Notes: generated by a model not told the origin, from the letters alone. A DNA stretch of 64,000 nt from Siphonodentalium dalli (GCA_032622095.1 CP136069.1:38226194-38290193); one strand, 5' to 3'. Numbered from the stretch's first letter, positions 34,013 to 47,613 are shown. Translations and numbers: made by a program.

Positions 34013-37000
34013 ATGAAGACAGTTTTAGCTCTAACCTTGGTCGCCATGTTGATGGTGCAGCTTGTTCGGTCGGATGATAGCGATGATGAGAGTAAACTCG
34101 AGGTTGGTATATACATAACATGGGCTCAGTGCGGTTTTAAACAATATAGTACATTGTATGTAATGAGTGTGCGATTAGCAAAACACTAAAACACATAAAC
34201 AATACTTTAAACAATAATCATTACTTAAATCATAATTATGGACGACCGGAAGTGTTGCTATGTCATTCTGAAATTACGTAAAACTGCAAATTGTCGTTAG
34301 CCACATCGCCAAAACAACATGATTCATCTCGTAAATGTCTTAAAGACATATTAATAATTACTATAGGTTATCGGCCGCCATAAGTAGAAGCTGTCCGCAT
34401 CATAAGTAACAAAAGTCGGCTAATACGTGGAAAACACGACCAGTAAGTAAAAATATCGGCCAATAAGTAGAAAGGCGACCAATAAGTCAATGGTAACTTA
34501 AATGACGTCATACGTATTTAACTCGATCGGCAAAGAATATTGGGTCGACGGAAGATAGATTGCAGTTGATTTCGGATGAATTACGGACAGTCACTGTTTG
34601 GGGAGTAAATATACATGTACGTTGATGAACTACATGTATGCGTATCAATATCATTCCCAGTGGAAACTGACATTACTGTGAAATCGCTGCAAGTTCTTCA
34701 CAAAGTTTATAAGAATAAAAATTGATGGAATAATTAATTTTATAAAGCACACAATGTTAATATATTCATCCTGTGAAACAATTATTGTCAATGTTGCTAA
34801 TTACTAAAATACTTATTAATTGGTTGTTTCCACATTGACCGAGTTATGATGCCTGGGTCTGTCGTATTAGCCTTCGGCCTGTGGTCTCAGGCCAATTCGT
34901 CAGACCTTGGCCTCATAACTCGGCCAATATGGACACAACCAATTAATAACATATATTATGGACTTGTTCGAATTCGTGAAACTGATAAGTTAGTACTCAG
35001 GTGCTATACCAACCTGGGGAATGTTGCATTCTACTCGCCGAAAAATTCAAAGAAATCGACCATACCACTCCCTAGAAAACATCGTCTGAACTATACACCC
35101 AATTGTAAATATTTACATCTCGATTCGGGACGCAACTATCGGCGATAAACTCACACAAATGATTTCGACATTGAGCGTCATTGCATTTAATTATAATTAA
35201 TATACAAGAATAGCGGTGTGTGTTGTCAATTTGGATTAATATTCGTAGAAATAGCAACTTTGAGCAAGATTATTCTCCATTTCTTAAATTGATTTTAATT
35301 AACAACACGAGGACCACTGTGCCGTGGCAATATACGCCAGAGAAATTCACATACATTGTATGGTTGCCATATTAAACAAATAATATATCAAGCACGTTCT
35401 CCTTAACCCTTTACCCAACAGAACGGCCCTGTGCCAATGCATTCTCTTATATATGCGAGTCGACCATAGGTCGCCTCGCATATATAAGAGAATGCATTGG
35501 CTTAACATATTAAAAATGATAAAATTGTCAAAGAATGTAGAAAAATATTATAAAAATTGTTAAAAACTGTAAGAAAAAATTCTAAAATTGTTAAAGAATG
35601 TAGAAAAAATGGTAAAAGTGTTTTTTAGGCCAATGCATTCTCTTATATATGCGAGGCGACCTATGGTCGACTCGCGTATATATGATAATGCATTGACACA
35701 GGGCATAACTGTAACCATCACAATGTGGTCAATGAACCGGTTCCAATGATATCCATATTTGTATGGTGTTATTGAGACAGACCAAAGATATTTTAGGCTG
35801 TTGAAGCTTTATTTGAGCGTTTTTGGCCGTTTTGTTGGGTAAAGGGTTAAGGAAGAAAGCAGAATTATATATTTCTTTTAGTCATATTTATACTGACATT
35901 TTAGTGCATGGAAATTAATAAATGTATGTTTGTCAATCTTAAGATTAATATTATATAGACGATCTCACACGAGTTTCTATTTTATACGGAATTTATCAAC
36001 CGAGTTCACTAAATTCTAAATGAGCCGAGGTTTACCGAGGCTCAAATATGATTTAGTGGACGAGGTTGATAAATTGCGTACAAAATAGAACGAGTTTGAG
36101 ATACCTTTTATCACATGATCAAATAAACGCGAAGAAACACTAAGTATTCATCGAAAACAACAATCATAAACCATAAACCTCAGCGATCGCAAGTCATTTA
36201 AATAATGGCGTGACGTCATCGCACGCGCTAATATTACACACGTGTCTTTCCAATAATTATGAAGCTGGTTTTGTGGGTTACTTATGTGATAAATTAATAT
36301 ATTACCGGTACTCATGAAAATTGTTATCACCTCTTTCAGTTGATCTTCAATTCTTCACATTTAAAACGTGAATACACAAATAACTACTAAAATATGCATA
36401 CTTGTGGTTTATAAATTCATTGGTATATATAGCTAATGCTAGTTCTGTTGTCCGCTTTGTTCTATAGAGCACGTTTCGTCCAGGGACATATTGTGCTGAA
36501 TGGTCGTTGGCACCTTTTATATTCCATTTGACTTGCTATTTGCTATTTGACACGTTTGTTGGTTAGGCACGACCCGCTTTATAATTCAGTGTTATTCAAT
36601 TTCACTTTAAAAATGCGGATATACAATTATATTTACCGCATATGTATACTTGTAATTTATTCATAACATGTACATATTTATATATAATGCTATAGTTTCA
36701 GTTTGTCCGGTTTGCTCTGTAGAGCTGCTTCTCCCAGGGACATAAGAGTTCTGGGATTTTAGCAATATTTATTGCTCATAAGCATGTTTTGGTCTTTTGG
36801 ATATATATCTATAAAGATTTTTAAAAATTAATTAATTGAACTGTTTCTTTGCTCCATTCGTTGAGGCTTTCTATTTGGGTTGGGTCTTGCTCTCGGGCAC
36901 GTTTTGCTCTTCGGCACATTCTGCTGGCTCGACATTTTGCTCATGCACGTACGCACATTTTTCTGCCTTTGAGTTGGTTGCTTTTATAAGAACATTTTTC

Positions 37001-40000
37001 TTGCTTGATTGTTATTCTAAACACATTTTAACACATATTTTGAGCCGCTTTCTTGCTCCGTTAGATTGAGGCTTCCTATTTTGAGTTGCTTCTTGCTCTC
37101 AAGCACGTTTTTGCTCTTTGGCACTTTTTTGTGGCTAGGCAGGTTTTTTGCTAAAATATTTTACCCTTTTTTATTGTGTATTTGGGAATGACCATAAAGA
37201 TTAGGAAGGGGTTAATAACATCGACCGTTGACGTGTCATCGAGTAAATATTTGGAATCACACTCCAGTGGTATTGCACTACCGCGCAACACCAAAATATA
37301 CTGTCCGAAAACACACGAAGACACCCCGGCTCCACCGGGCTCTCTTAACCAATATCGGCATTTGCGGGGTTAATAACACCGGCCGGAGACGAGCGAGCGA
37401 GTAAAACTTTCTAGGTTGCCCTCAGGTGGTATATCGCTACCTTATAACGTCGATATGTAGTGTCCCATGGGGGCGCCCGGCTCTTTCTGTTTATACGGTA
37501 TTTGCCGGATTTTGAGGGGTTAATAACATCGGCCGTGGACGCGTCAGCGAGTCAATATTTGGAAGTCACACTCAGGTGGTATTACACTACCGTGCATCAT
37601 CAAAATATACTGCCCGAAACCACACGAAGACACCCGGGCTCCCCGGACTAACTCCCTTAGCCAATATCGGCATTTGCGGTGTTAATAACACCGGCCGGAG
37701 ACGAGCGAGCGAGTTAAAGTTTCTAGGTTGATCTCAGGTGATATGTTGCTACCTTATGACGTCAAAAAATAGTGCCAACGGGCCCATGGGGGCGCACGGG
37801 CGGTAATTGGTCACCAGTGACTTTTCCAGATATTTGCGATTTTGGTAAATCGAACCCTGTCCTAACTTATTTGTCAATAGTTTTGGTATTAAAATTACTA
37901 CATCATAGAATGATCATACCATATCTCTACTTGAAACTTGGTGTTCCCTGTCATTTGGAGTCGAATAATTTAGTTTTTTTCATTGAAATATTCAAAAGAA
38001 TATCCCAAATGTCTCAATCTATTTAATCCATATGGTGTAGTTGTTATCTTAAATCACATGTAGTAAGAATTTGATATACAATTTGGACGTTTTGTGAGAT
38101 ATTGGATTTGAGCTATTCCGCTCCCCCAAACACGTTTTGGGACCAAAACATGACTCAGATGATGAAAATTTGGCCCGTAAACACCGTTAATGTGGTTACA
38201 GATGTCAACAGGCTTCCACAACTAACGACAACAATAACACACTTAATTTATAACATCTAATTTTATATTAATAGCGACTTTGTATAGCAGAAGTATATGT
38301 TTTAAACGACACAAGACTCGTACATAATATAGACTATCAAGTACTAAACAATGCCATTGTTGCTGTCAAAGTGATTGTTAGTGTCCCTCTGAATCGACCA
38401 AAACATAGAAAAAATAGATAGACTATTTTATATCTCACAAACTATATATATTATATAGCCTGACGAAGATGGCAAGTGTTGGCTAAACAAAATTTCTATG
38501 TTTGAGGTCCCCCTATATATACCCTAATTTTAGCCTTGAACCGCGAATGGAAAGGATGTGCTCTCATTGTTAACTGCGGGTGTGGAAAATGAGTAGTAAT
38601 ATTAGGAAATATACGATGTTTATGGATGGGTTGGTGTCCCGAAAGCCTTTGCAAACGATCTTTAACGATATTAAGGCCTCGCATATATAAGAGAATACAT
38701 TAGCCTAACAATATTTACCGTGTAAGCCAGTTTATTCTCTTATATATGCGAGGCTCCCTATGGGAGACTCGCATATAAGATAATGCACTGGCACATGATC
38801 TTTAAAGCTGCACCAGCACAGCTTCCGTCACGAATGGGTTACATGCAGGTTACAAAGACATACACACAGAAGGAGTTTTTCAAACTTTGTGGAACAACAA
38901 TGCAACGTTCAAATTGTTCCCATGCGGTAGATTTATTAAATTACTCAAGGTTATTGCCCAAGTTTGGAAATCAGATATTATTGAGACATCAGTCATCCCC
39001 ACCCACTGAAACGAATACCCCAGAAGGTGCTGACGGATGACATGTCTCACATTTACATTGCAGAAACTGTCAGAAAAAGCGGCCGCTCCACTGGTAAGTA
39101 AATTATGTTTAATAATTTAGATGGAACATTCTGGGTTAGAGCTAGCTTCGTCATCGCTGGTCGGCCTATATATCGGCATAATGCGTCATCCACCTCACCA
39201 ACTTAGCCGCATGAGGTTCATCAATGTTACAACACGAAATCCATATTTCGGAATTTAGTGACTCTGAAGCAAATTTTACATTATTTTGACTGGGATGATG
39301 GGGAAATTCCCAAATAATTTGAAAGAACGTTTGATTCATCCCTAACTTTTATCCAAAAAAAAAATAAACACTTTGAAACGTCATGCCGGACACAACATTG
39401 GTTCGAAATTTAAGAGCAAATATAGGATGAAATTGTTCTGATAGTTTGCTTTGTAACGAACATCTAAAAAAATCCTGTGGCAGCCATTATTGACTGTAAA
39501 AATCTCATAACAATAAGCCCATGCGTGTTCCTATGGCACCAGACGAATAACACGGCGTCAGCGAACTCACCTTTATGGACGGTGTAAACTGTTGTGTAAA
39601 GGGACCCAAAGGCACTCGAAGTGAGTGAGTGTGCAAAATATAAATAAAAGTCTGTAAAAACGTCACTATTATGAAGGACACGAATAAATAAACAAATTTT
39701 GTTCTTATATAAATTATAAAAAGTTATCCAATAATTAACTTTCGCGTGTTGAAATCATTGTAAGGTAAACAAAACTGTTACAGTGATTTGTCAACATGCT
39801 AATCGCGTAGGAAGTTCAAATATTTTATTCCAAATATTATTTTGAGAATATGCTTCAATGCTTAGACAAGCCTTGAAATAGTGTGTCTGTCATTTGCAGA
39901 ATGAGGTCCCCAGGGGGTGAATTTAGTGATGCTACCCCGCATAGCGGGCTAGCATCACCAAATTCACCCTCTGGGGATCTAATTCTGATAACGACAGACA

Positions 40001-43000
40001 CACTATGTCAAGGCTTGTGCTTAGACCTTTTACAATTTTTCATTGCTTGATGACAGTTGTTTTACAAACATTTATAATATTTATTTTATTTTTACGTGAA
40101 CCCACTGCAAATGTATTATGTCCCTTTAAAGAAGATCCGTATGATTTGACTCCATATCCTGAATGTGTGTCTGTTCGAGACAGTCCAATCATACACCTCT
40201 ATACTGACCGTTTCAGATAAGTTTTCATAATTCTCATAACTCTCATATCGTTATTACATTCCCCAATCTGCCAGAAACTGAATTCACATCCACATTTTTA
40301 AAAGCCATCCTATACCGTGCGGTGTGACTAAACACCGCCCGGACCAGCCCGGACCAGCCCGGACCGCCCCTGTGGAGTATAGGGGTGATTTTAGTGGCAA
40401 TATATGTGCAGGTATGTCATGGAAACCCACACACGCACGGGCAGGGGTCGCGATCACACAGAAGTGTCGCTATAAACCCTCAGAATATGTTCGCCGCGAA
40501 TGAAGCTAACAACCCGGACCGCCCCTGTTGCGTCTATGTGTGATTTTAATGTCCATATATGTGCGCGGGTGTCAATGAAACCCACATACGCACGGAGTGT
40601 GGTCACGGCCAAACAAAAGTGTCGATATTAACCCCTAAACTTGCCGTGTAGTGGCGTGCCTCTTTCTCATGGTGTGTTAATTGACATCGTGGACACTCCG
40701 ACGCACCGTTCTCCTGTGGAATCCAGCGCCTTAACCCTTTACCCAACAAAACGGCCAAAACCGGCCAAATAAAGCTTCAACAGCCTAAAATATCTTCGGT
40801 CTGTCTCAATAGAACCATACAAATATGGATATCATTGGAACCGGCTCCTTGACCACATTGTGATAGTTACAGTTATGCCCTGTGCCAATGCATTCTCTTA
40901 TATATGCGAGTCGACCATAGGTCGCCTCGCATATATAAGAGAATGCATTGGCCTAAAAAAAATCTTTTTTTAACACTTTTTACCATTTTTTTCTTACATT
41001 CTTTAACAATTTTATAATTTTTAATGTGTTAAGCCAATGCATTCTCTTATATATGCGAGGCGACCTATGGTCGACTCGCATATATAAGAGAATGCATTGG
41101 TATAGGGCCGTTCTGTTGGGTAAAGGGTTAATTTATTAGCTTCCTATACCATCCCTGGGCAAGTGGTCCATCTAATCTGCTATGATCCTGGTGTCCCTGC
41201 TGAATTGATATGATGCTGGTGTCCCTGCTGAATTGCTATGATGCTGGAAGGCAAACTGATGCCGTTACGACAAAATACCGATATGTTTTCCAATGTTGTC
41301 ATTTTCTCGGTGTTTGGCTAATCCGAGCAATTTGAGAACAAATCGTGTCTGTATGAAACATCAAGAACATATGTATTCAATTCAATAATGATTGCGTTGG
41401 TGTTTGCAAAACGGCCTGAATAGCCATCTTGATTATAGTCGAATTGCAACAGATAATACAACCAGTATTAACATATATATAAATATGTTTTTGAATGTGT
41501 TCAGATTATCCGAATACCGCGAAATTGAAAACTTTAGACAAAATGACGGTACTTTTTCTTAACAGCATCAGTTTGCCTTAACATGCATCACCATAGAAAT
41601 TCAACAGGAACCACCAGCATCATAGCACATTAGCAGGACCTCATAACCAGGGTGTACAAACACCATCGTCATTTTCACTAAAATCTGTTTCCAGAGGCGA
41701 TATTTCGTGGGAGAACATGAATCAGTAATTTATTACGTGGGGAAGGGGGGGGGGGGCGGAGTTAAACTGCGATTACGCTGATTATAGGTCATTATTGGTT
41801 TTGAATTGCACGTGGTCGCCGGTACCAGGTTTAAAGGGGAGACACACGTTTTGCATAAATCCAGCAAAAAATGGCAAGTGATTTTCAACAAAGAGTTTCT
41901 CTGGATTTATCTGGCAAACAATCTCGAGTTTTTCATATCAGCATCTTCATTGTATATATAATCTGAGCAGTTATCAAGAGACAAAAACAAATATGTAATT
42001 TAATACATTTGAGGGGTGAAAATATTATTTAATTTTGTTCTCCCTTTCGGTACCAAGAACTGCTAGAATAATTAATAATTTCACACAAAACTGCAATCAC
42101 CAAATAGCTTATTGCCTTGGCTCCATGAAAGGAGGCTTCATATCTTTCATAAAGTTGAGTTAGAATTGTAATTGCATAATATAGCATCATACCCCCATAT
42201 ATTACAATGAAGAATAAAGCAGTCACAATATTCCAGCCCAATAGAAAACAGATGTTGATATGCAGTGTGGTCCACTCAAGCAGAGAGTAATCACCTTGAA
42301 TTAGGCCAGAGTTTTAAGAGATATGGTGGCCAGCTTTAACTTGATTATGAAAACATGACCCATGCATAGGGGTGGCTTTCCGATAGTGTTTTGTTGTTTC
42401 ATCAGGATACCAATCATTTAATTGTACTACATGTAGATTGCATTCACCATATGCAGTGTCACATATTTATAAACAACCATTTATCCCGATACACATGAAC
42501 AAATTATGCACAGGTGAAGTGAGAGGCGTGGATATATGTATATGTGGTCTGGTCTGTGCTGAGGTTGGTCTGTGCTGAGGTTATCCAAATAGGAAATCCA
42601 GCTGCACCCCATTTGAAGCAGACCGAAATATCCGCCTAGTCTTAAAATGTCATTTGCGCCCCCCCCCCCCCGCTGCAATTGAAATTATCCAACTGATGGC
42701 CATTTTAGTCCAAACCCATTGACATAAAGTAGGAACATATTCAACTTTTCGTCGAAAAGCAAACCATTTCACACTAAATACTGGTTGGAGTAGCAACATA
42801 TCAGATCAAATTTTAACCTAGTTTTGCTGTGAAATGTTGTGTCAGTTATGCCATTTCCAAAAGATCTTATATTTGTTTAACTTTCGAATCCGGTTAAAAT
42901 TGCTTCCGCGGAATTAGAATTAAAATTTGTCACGTGGCAGTCACCTCACATATGGACAAATCTCACATTCGAACATTTCGTTCTGATTAATTATCTGTAT

Positions 43001-43497
43001 TGGCCTCCAGAGCACAACAGTAACAACAAATCGAATACAAGTGTTTCATTAATTTTGCCTCCATAATACAAATACTAATAACAGCTAATTATATTAGCAC
43101 TCGCACCAATCGTACCAAACATCTATTATGTAGTGGCATTTCTTAAATACAAATTTTCCTCGACCAGTAGCCAACCTCGTTCTAGCCCGATAATCTCTGG
43201 AAGGCAATACATATTACGTACCTCAAAACTTATCACCATGTAAATACGTTTGTATCGTCATCTTGATTTCATGTGTGTTGCTATATTGTATTGGGAGAGG
43301 TTCTTCATAAGTTGTAAGAAATTGTGCACCAGTCCCTTTTGTATATTATGCAAATAAAATATGTTTCAAGTCAAGTCATGACATTTCCAAATGTTAAACG
43401 ATTTAGCCAAAACTCCACGTGTCACCAAGTTTATTTTTGGAATAGAAAGTCAGTTGAATTTCGCGTGTCTTCGGTGTTCATTCAGCCAGACGAAACA

Positions 43498-43564
<67 letters not shown>

Positions 43565-44448
43565 TCTCTCACACTCCCCGCCTCTTGCTATCCCTAACAC
43601 TATCTTCTCCCAGTTTCCATCCCTAACTCAAACTTAGTTATATATCTCCATTTCTCCTAAAAAACATTATACAATCCTTTCCCGTCTGATCGATACCCCT
43701 CCCTCACTTATTGGGGAAGGGGCATGTCGCCAAAGAGGAGAATACTTCATATAAGCCCTCGGGCTTGTTGTCTGATCCCCATTTCCATACATTAACTCTT
43801 CTATTTTAGCATATTTGTATCATCTGTATATTATGTTATGTTGGATTTGAAAATAAACATATGTTTACACCAAACATGCATGGCATTCGTGGCACCAAAA
43901 CCAGCGTGAAAACGTCTACATGAATCATCGAAAGTATCGCATTCTACAATACATATAAATATACAAGTAGGGATATTACATGATGTATTAGAGCAGGAGT
44001 GAACATTGAGTGTAATCATTTCAACACTATGAAGTTTCCAATAATTAGCAATATCTCCAACTCAAATTGCAATTTCATGTTGATATTTTCACCGAGATGT
44101 AATTATAAGTAATAATCTCGGTTCCCTAGTACAGTTACAGTTTAATGCCATCTTACCGATTAACAAACCCTTCATAAATTAGGGCCCTGTGAATCTGCAC
44201 TTTTCCACAAATGCGAAATCCGATATTGAATCAGGACTCGGGAGGCAGATGTCAATATGGAAAAGCATCTCGCTGGGGGATAACATCCTCGTAGTCGCAA
44301 GACAATCGAGATCCATACAATTCTTCATGCGCGATATACTCCTCTGTTGTAGAACCGGGGAAAACGCAGTTGTACCAGCACCAGCAGCTCGTCGGAGGAC
44401 ATGACCTCATCGACCACTAGCTCACTTGCTGACTGCACTGATGATTGA
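34013..44448 (+). CDS. Secreted-peptide precursor gene, unit 2 (predicted)
   Basis: Same structure as the unit 1 gene: exons 34013-34102, 39064-39093 and 44353-44450 (stop TGA 44446-44448), all phase 0, with splice sites kept. Relative to unit 1 the signal peptide has Met to Val near its end and the acidic segment reads DDSDDE in place of DDDTDE. Exon 3 has Ile to Met and Glu to Asp. The microexon is identical in protein. All exon differences that alter protein are conservative. A competing frame across exon 3 that is open in unit 1 is closed by a stop here, while the predicted frame stays open, which favours the model. Its first intron also contains the TTAA element at 35407. Function unknown. 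Confidence 0.55.
34813..34949. repeat. Palindrome A, unit 2
   Basis: Same hairpin with several substitutions and a small inserted segment in the loop. Confidence 0.85.
35407..35846. mobile_element. TTAA-inserted piggyBac-type MITE A (440 bp), unit 2
   Basis: Flanked by TTAA at 35403-35406 and 35847-35850; units 1 and 3 have a single TTAA here (CCTTAAGGAAG). Terminal inverted repeats begin CCCTTTACCCAACA at both ends, with one mismatch over about 22 bp. Inside are two long palindromes (CCAATGCATTCTCTTATATA ... complement) separated by an AT-rich GTAGAAAAAAT-type repeat. There is no gene, so it is non-autonomous. CCC ends and TTAA targets are the marks of the piggyBac superfamily. Confidence 0.92.
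35969..36092. repeat. Imperfect palindrome B, unit 2
   Basis: Same hairpin with a single loop repeat. Confidence 0.8.
37195..37790 (+). repeat. Four diverged units of a roughly 155-bp satellite, unit 2
   Basis: GGTTAATAACA(T/C)CG(A/G)CCG marks unit starts at about 37208, 37367, 37518 and 37680; odd and even units pair into a higher-order repeat of about 310 bp. The flanking sequence to 38345 is also missing from unit 1. No gene seen. Confidence 0.8.
38677..38792. repeat. Fold-back core, unit 2
   Basis: Copy of the unit 1 element at 13464-13580. Confidence 0.6.
39861..40026. repeat. Single-copy form of the nested palindrome, unit 2
   Basis: Same ends as 14640-14907 but one inner hairpin only. 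Either the ancestral state or a collapsed one. Confidence 0.88.
40345..40670. repeat. Tandem pair of about 171-bp units, unit 2
   Basis: Copy of the pair at 15231 with a short deletion and an extra GCCCGGACCA repeat at its start. Confidence 0.7.
40735..41127. mobile_element. TTAA-inserted piggyBac-type MITE B (393 bp), unit 2
   Basis: Same family as MITE A, in the opposite orientation, flanked by TTAA at 40731-40734 and 41128-41131. Unit 1 has the empty site (GACTTAATTTATT near 15620). The inverted ends and both inner palindromes are intact. Confidence 0.92.
42029..42294 (-). CDS. Candidate terminal exon of a two-transmembrane protein, unit 2
   Basis: Copy of the unit 1 frame at 16515-16780. 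The last 70 residues are identical; the base next to the putative acceptor differs (CAAG|GTG in place of CAAG|TTG). No other exons identified. Confidence 0.4.
43503..43570. repeat. (CT)n microsatellite, unit 2
   Basis: About 68 bp, with one C-rich interruption near the end. Confidence 0.98.
43571..43847 (+). mobile_element. Unit 2-specific segment, probable LINE 3' end
   Basis: Absent from unit 1, which joins the CT repeat directly to TTGAAAATAAA. It contains a small hairpin AAGCCCTCGGGCTT near 43756 and ends TGGATTTGAAAATAAA, like the 3' end of a CR1-like retroposon. Insertion in unit 2 and deletion in unit 1 are both possible. Confidence 0.4.
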
Positions 44449-44984
44449 TGGTGAGTATCTCCCGATAAACACACACTACCAAATTCTACCAATCACTTCA
44501 AACCGGGTGGTTCGTGTTGCTACAGCTATACAGGTGATGATGCAGATGGATCATAAAATTCCCTGTCTGTTGGTTTTTACACAATTATAAAAGCTACGAT
44601 TTCTTTATATGGTTAATATAATAGCTATTCGTTACTGTTACCAGTGGTAGTTCATTGTGCAAAAAGTCTCCATTGAACTCTAGGGCTCGTATTCACCAAC
44701 TGAGTTTATGTACATGTATATAGTCCAGGTAGTTTATACTAGGCGGGGCTCAATGCGGAGCTATATATATGATGGCTGTCGATCGGAGATATATAATTAT
44801 ATTGTATCTCACGTGACTTACCCGCCTTCTGATTGGCTGATAGCTGTACCCCTATTCCGTGTAGTGTTCGATCGTAAGATGGTCGATACTACACCCGGGC
44901 ACTTCACACATGTAGTCCACTACACACATGTAGTCCCGGCCATATTACGTTTGTGACGTCACGGCTTTGCGCTTGCAGTTGAAC

Positions 44985-45428
44985 ACTTGTGATTCATGCT
45001 ATGTACCCTATGTGGTACAAATGTATGAGGGGACGAATTCCACCTAATATTGCAATGCCCGTGTTTAAAAGACCTGCGAGTCAAATACATAAACAAATAC
45101 TATTATTGTAGACCAAACACCATCAAATTAAGCGAACATTTTAATGTAAACGACGTAAAACCTTGAAAACCTTTCTGTATTCATTAGACGGGTCCTGATT
45201 TTATTCAAAAACTCCTGAGGCATACTATATACGCAATACATCAAAATCCGTCTTTTGTACATCTATGGGCTGTTCTCAATCAACTGTTTTATTAAAATAT
45301 GTGTAATTTTCACCGCGCACCACTTTTGTAATTTGCACAGAAATGATATGCACTGTTCAATTGTATACCACCACGCCCTATTGTGTCATATTTGACGATT
45401 TGAGTGAATAAATAATTGAATTGAATTG
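44985..45428 (+). mobile_element. LINE 3' end fragment (CR1/L2-like), unit 2
   Basis: Duplicate of the unit 1 fragment, with a frameshift near 45025 (ATGTATGAGGGG), so it is decayed further. Confidence 0.75.
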
Positions 45429-45983
45429 CTAAATGATTGAACATTCGATATTGTTTGCGTTATACGGAGTTAGCTGAGTTCACCAAATTTCCAGAATTTT
45501 TGGTTTTGTTGTTCGTACTGTGAGCGGAATCTTTGCGGTCGTTTAATTATAAACGTTATACACACAACAGCGCTTCCGTATTTTACTTTGTCTCAAAAAG
45601 TCGCTCGGCTACCGGATGCAAATTTGACAAATTCGCGTCCTTATTTTCGTTTGTTTTTGTACATTTCTAAATGGTAAGATTTTCCTTCTTCGTTGTGGTC
45701 ACTTCGTTGTGATATACCAGGTTGAAATATTTATAATGTGAGTGAACACAGTGAACATGTCAATTTGATCTTGAACACGTTGCAAATCAACTTCGAATTG
45801 CGAGATTCGTAAATGTAACAGGCCTCCATATATAAGGCAATATGTCACCAGCGTTGTTGATAACACACGTTGTTCAATACAATATAATGAATAGAGCATG
45901 TCTTGTAGTTGACTACGCCAACTTAGTGCCCGGTGGGAGTGATGTAGTTGCCCAAACTCCATGCAGGGTTTACCTCCCTTGAC

Positions 45984-46299
45984 GACTCGGTAAGACCGCA
46001 GATACCGGCGAAATTTTACACACAAAATGTGTGTAAATTTGGACCGTAAGTTTGAAATGTCCCACTAAAACCGAAGAACTATATTTCGAAACGGTGTGAT
46101 TCGGTTCTCCAATTACGTTATCATCACAAACGTCTAAACACACGTGTACGACACTGTCACAACTCGCACGGCAAGTCAAACACAAGAGTTATAATTTGCT
46201 GCCATTTTGAATTGTAGCTTGCGAAAATCGTCAACAAAACTATCGCTCTGATTTTCCATTCTGTCATTATGTTCAGTGCGGGAATTGTTCTCAATGCAC
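45984..46299. other. 316-bp segment present in unit 2, absent in unit 1
   Basis: Unit 1 joins TTGAC directly to ATAGAAAA (20170-20180), with a 2-base AC shared at the junction. That fits a microhomology deletion in unit 1. The segment contains a hairpin AAATTTTACACACA...TGTGTGTAAATTT and no gene. Confidence 0.75.
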
Positions 46300-46910
46300 A
46301 TAGAAAATTTGACTTTGGAGCGCTCGGGTTTCGCCATTTTTGCTGGAAAACCCCATGCTAAATATAGAAACACAGACTAGTACACAGCCGGTGACAGAGT
46401 CAGAAATGAAATATGACTGGTGCGCTCTAGTAGAGGTTGGTAGTTGCCAACGCGAAGCGGAGGTTACTACAACACTCCCAAGCGGCACTAAATTATCAAC
46501 TCCAAACCATGCTCAATTCATTAAATAGTTTATTGGATAATATAGTACATTTATATCGGTGGAAAAATACATGCATATCTGTATAATAAATTTATATTAT
46601 CCGGGCGAAGCCATGGTCATGTTGGTCCTCTTCTTGGCAACGCCCAGGTATATTAGAACCACTGCACTCATATACTCCCCAAAGACATTTACTGTATCTC
46701 AAGTTTTGCTAGAGTTCCTAGATCAGGATGCAAACTATGAATTATGTGAATTGGTTAGAATTTAATGTTATTGTATCATGAATTGTGGTGGAAGGGTTAA
46801 GAATTATTTTTCTTAACTTATTTACCAACATTATGTTGAATTATTTCTTTATGGATTCAATTATCCAGAACTTATGACCTTCACGTATATTGAACACTTG
46901 TCTTTTTCAG

Positions 46911-47105
46911 AGGAAATGTGGTCTGGAGATTTGGAAGTTACTTGGTGACCGGTAGCTGCATCATGTGCTTATCAACCAAGACTCATATTTGCCATCAATG
47001 TATTGAACTAACTACCTCACATGATGAAGACCCAATACTACCATCAATGTATTAGACTAACGACATCACCATTAGAATGAAATAAATTCCTCATCTCAAA
47101 TATTA
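46911..47105 (+). other. Predicted 3'UTR exon of the secreted-peptide gene, unit 2
   Basis: Acceptor TCTTTTTCAG ends at 46910 and AATAAA is at 47081-47086. Nearly identical to the unit 1 exon. Confidence 0.45.
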
Positions 47106-47448
47106 TTATTTTCTTCTGCTGTGCGCTTCTACAGCGAATCGCAAACTTCATGCCTCAAATTAAACACCGTGGCTGGATTCTTCATGTACGGTTTAACGAC
47201 GGGAGTTGCGCTGGTGCAGCATTCTAGATAATGTGCCAGTGCAGTCCCTTATACACACGAGCTAGTCTCCCATAGTATTAACTAAATATTGACAATTGCA
47301 ACAGCTTATTCGCGGAAAACACCATTATCTATTGGGGTGGGGTGGGGTGTACAATGACTCAATGCCTTCGAAGTGGGTTCATGCGAAATAACATAAAAGC
47401 CTGTACAACAGCACCCATCTTATGAGATTTTGCATGTCCAAACCATTG

Positions 47449-47613
47449 ATATAAGGATTAACTGTCATGTGGACTGTTTTTATGGAGATGTAACCGTGAG
47501 GTAAGTGGTCATAACTTGTGTAAAACCAGAAGGGTTTTACATACAAGTTATGACCACCTACCTCACGGTTACATATCCATAGAAACAGTCCACATGACAG
47601 TTAATCCTTATAT
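47449..47613. repeat. Palindrome C, unit 2
   Basis: Same hairpin, with a few arm mismatches in unit 2 (CACCTACC, ATATCCATAG). Confidence 0.93.

Noticed and set aside
37195-37790. A CRISPR-like array
   Set aside because: The units are about 155 bp, diverged, and have no short repeat/unique spacer pattern; this is a eukaryotic satellite.
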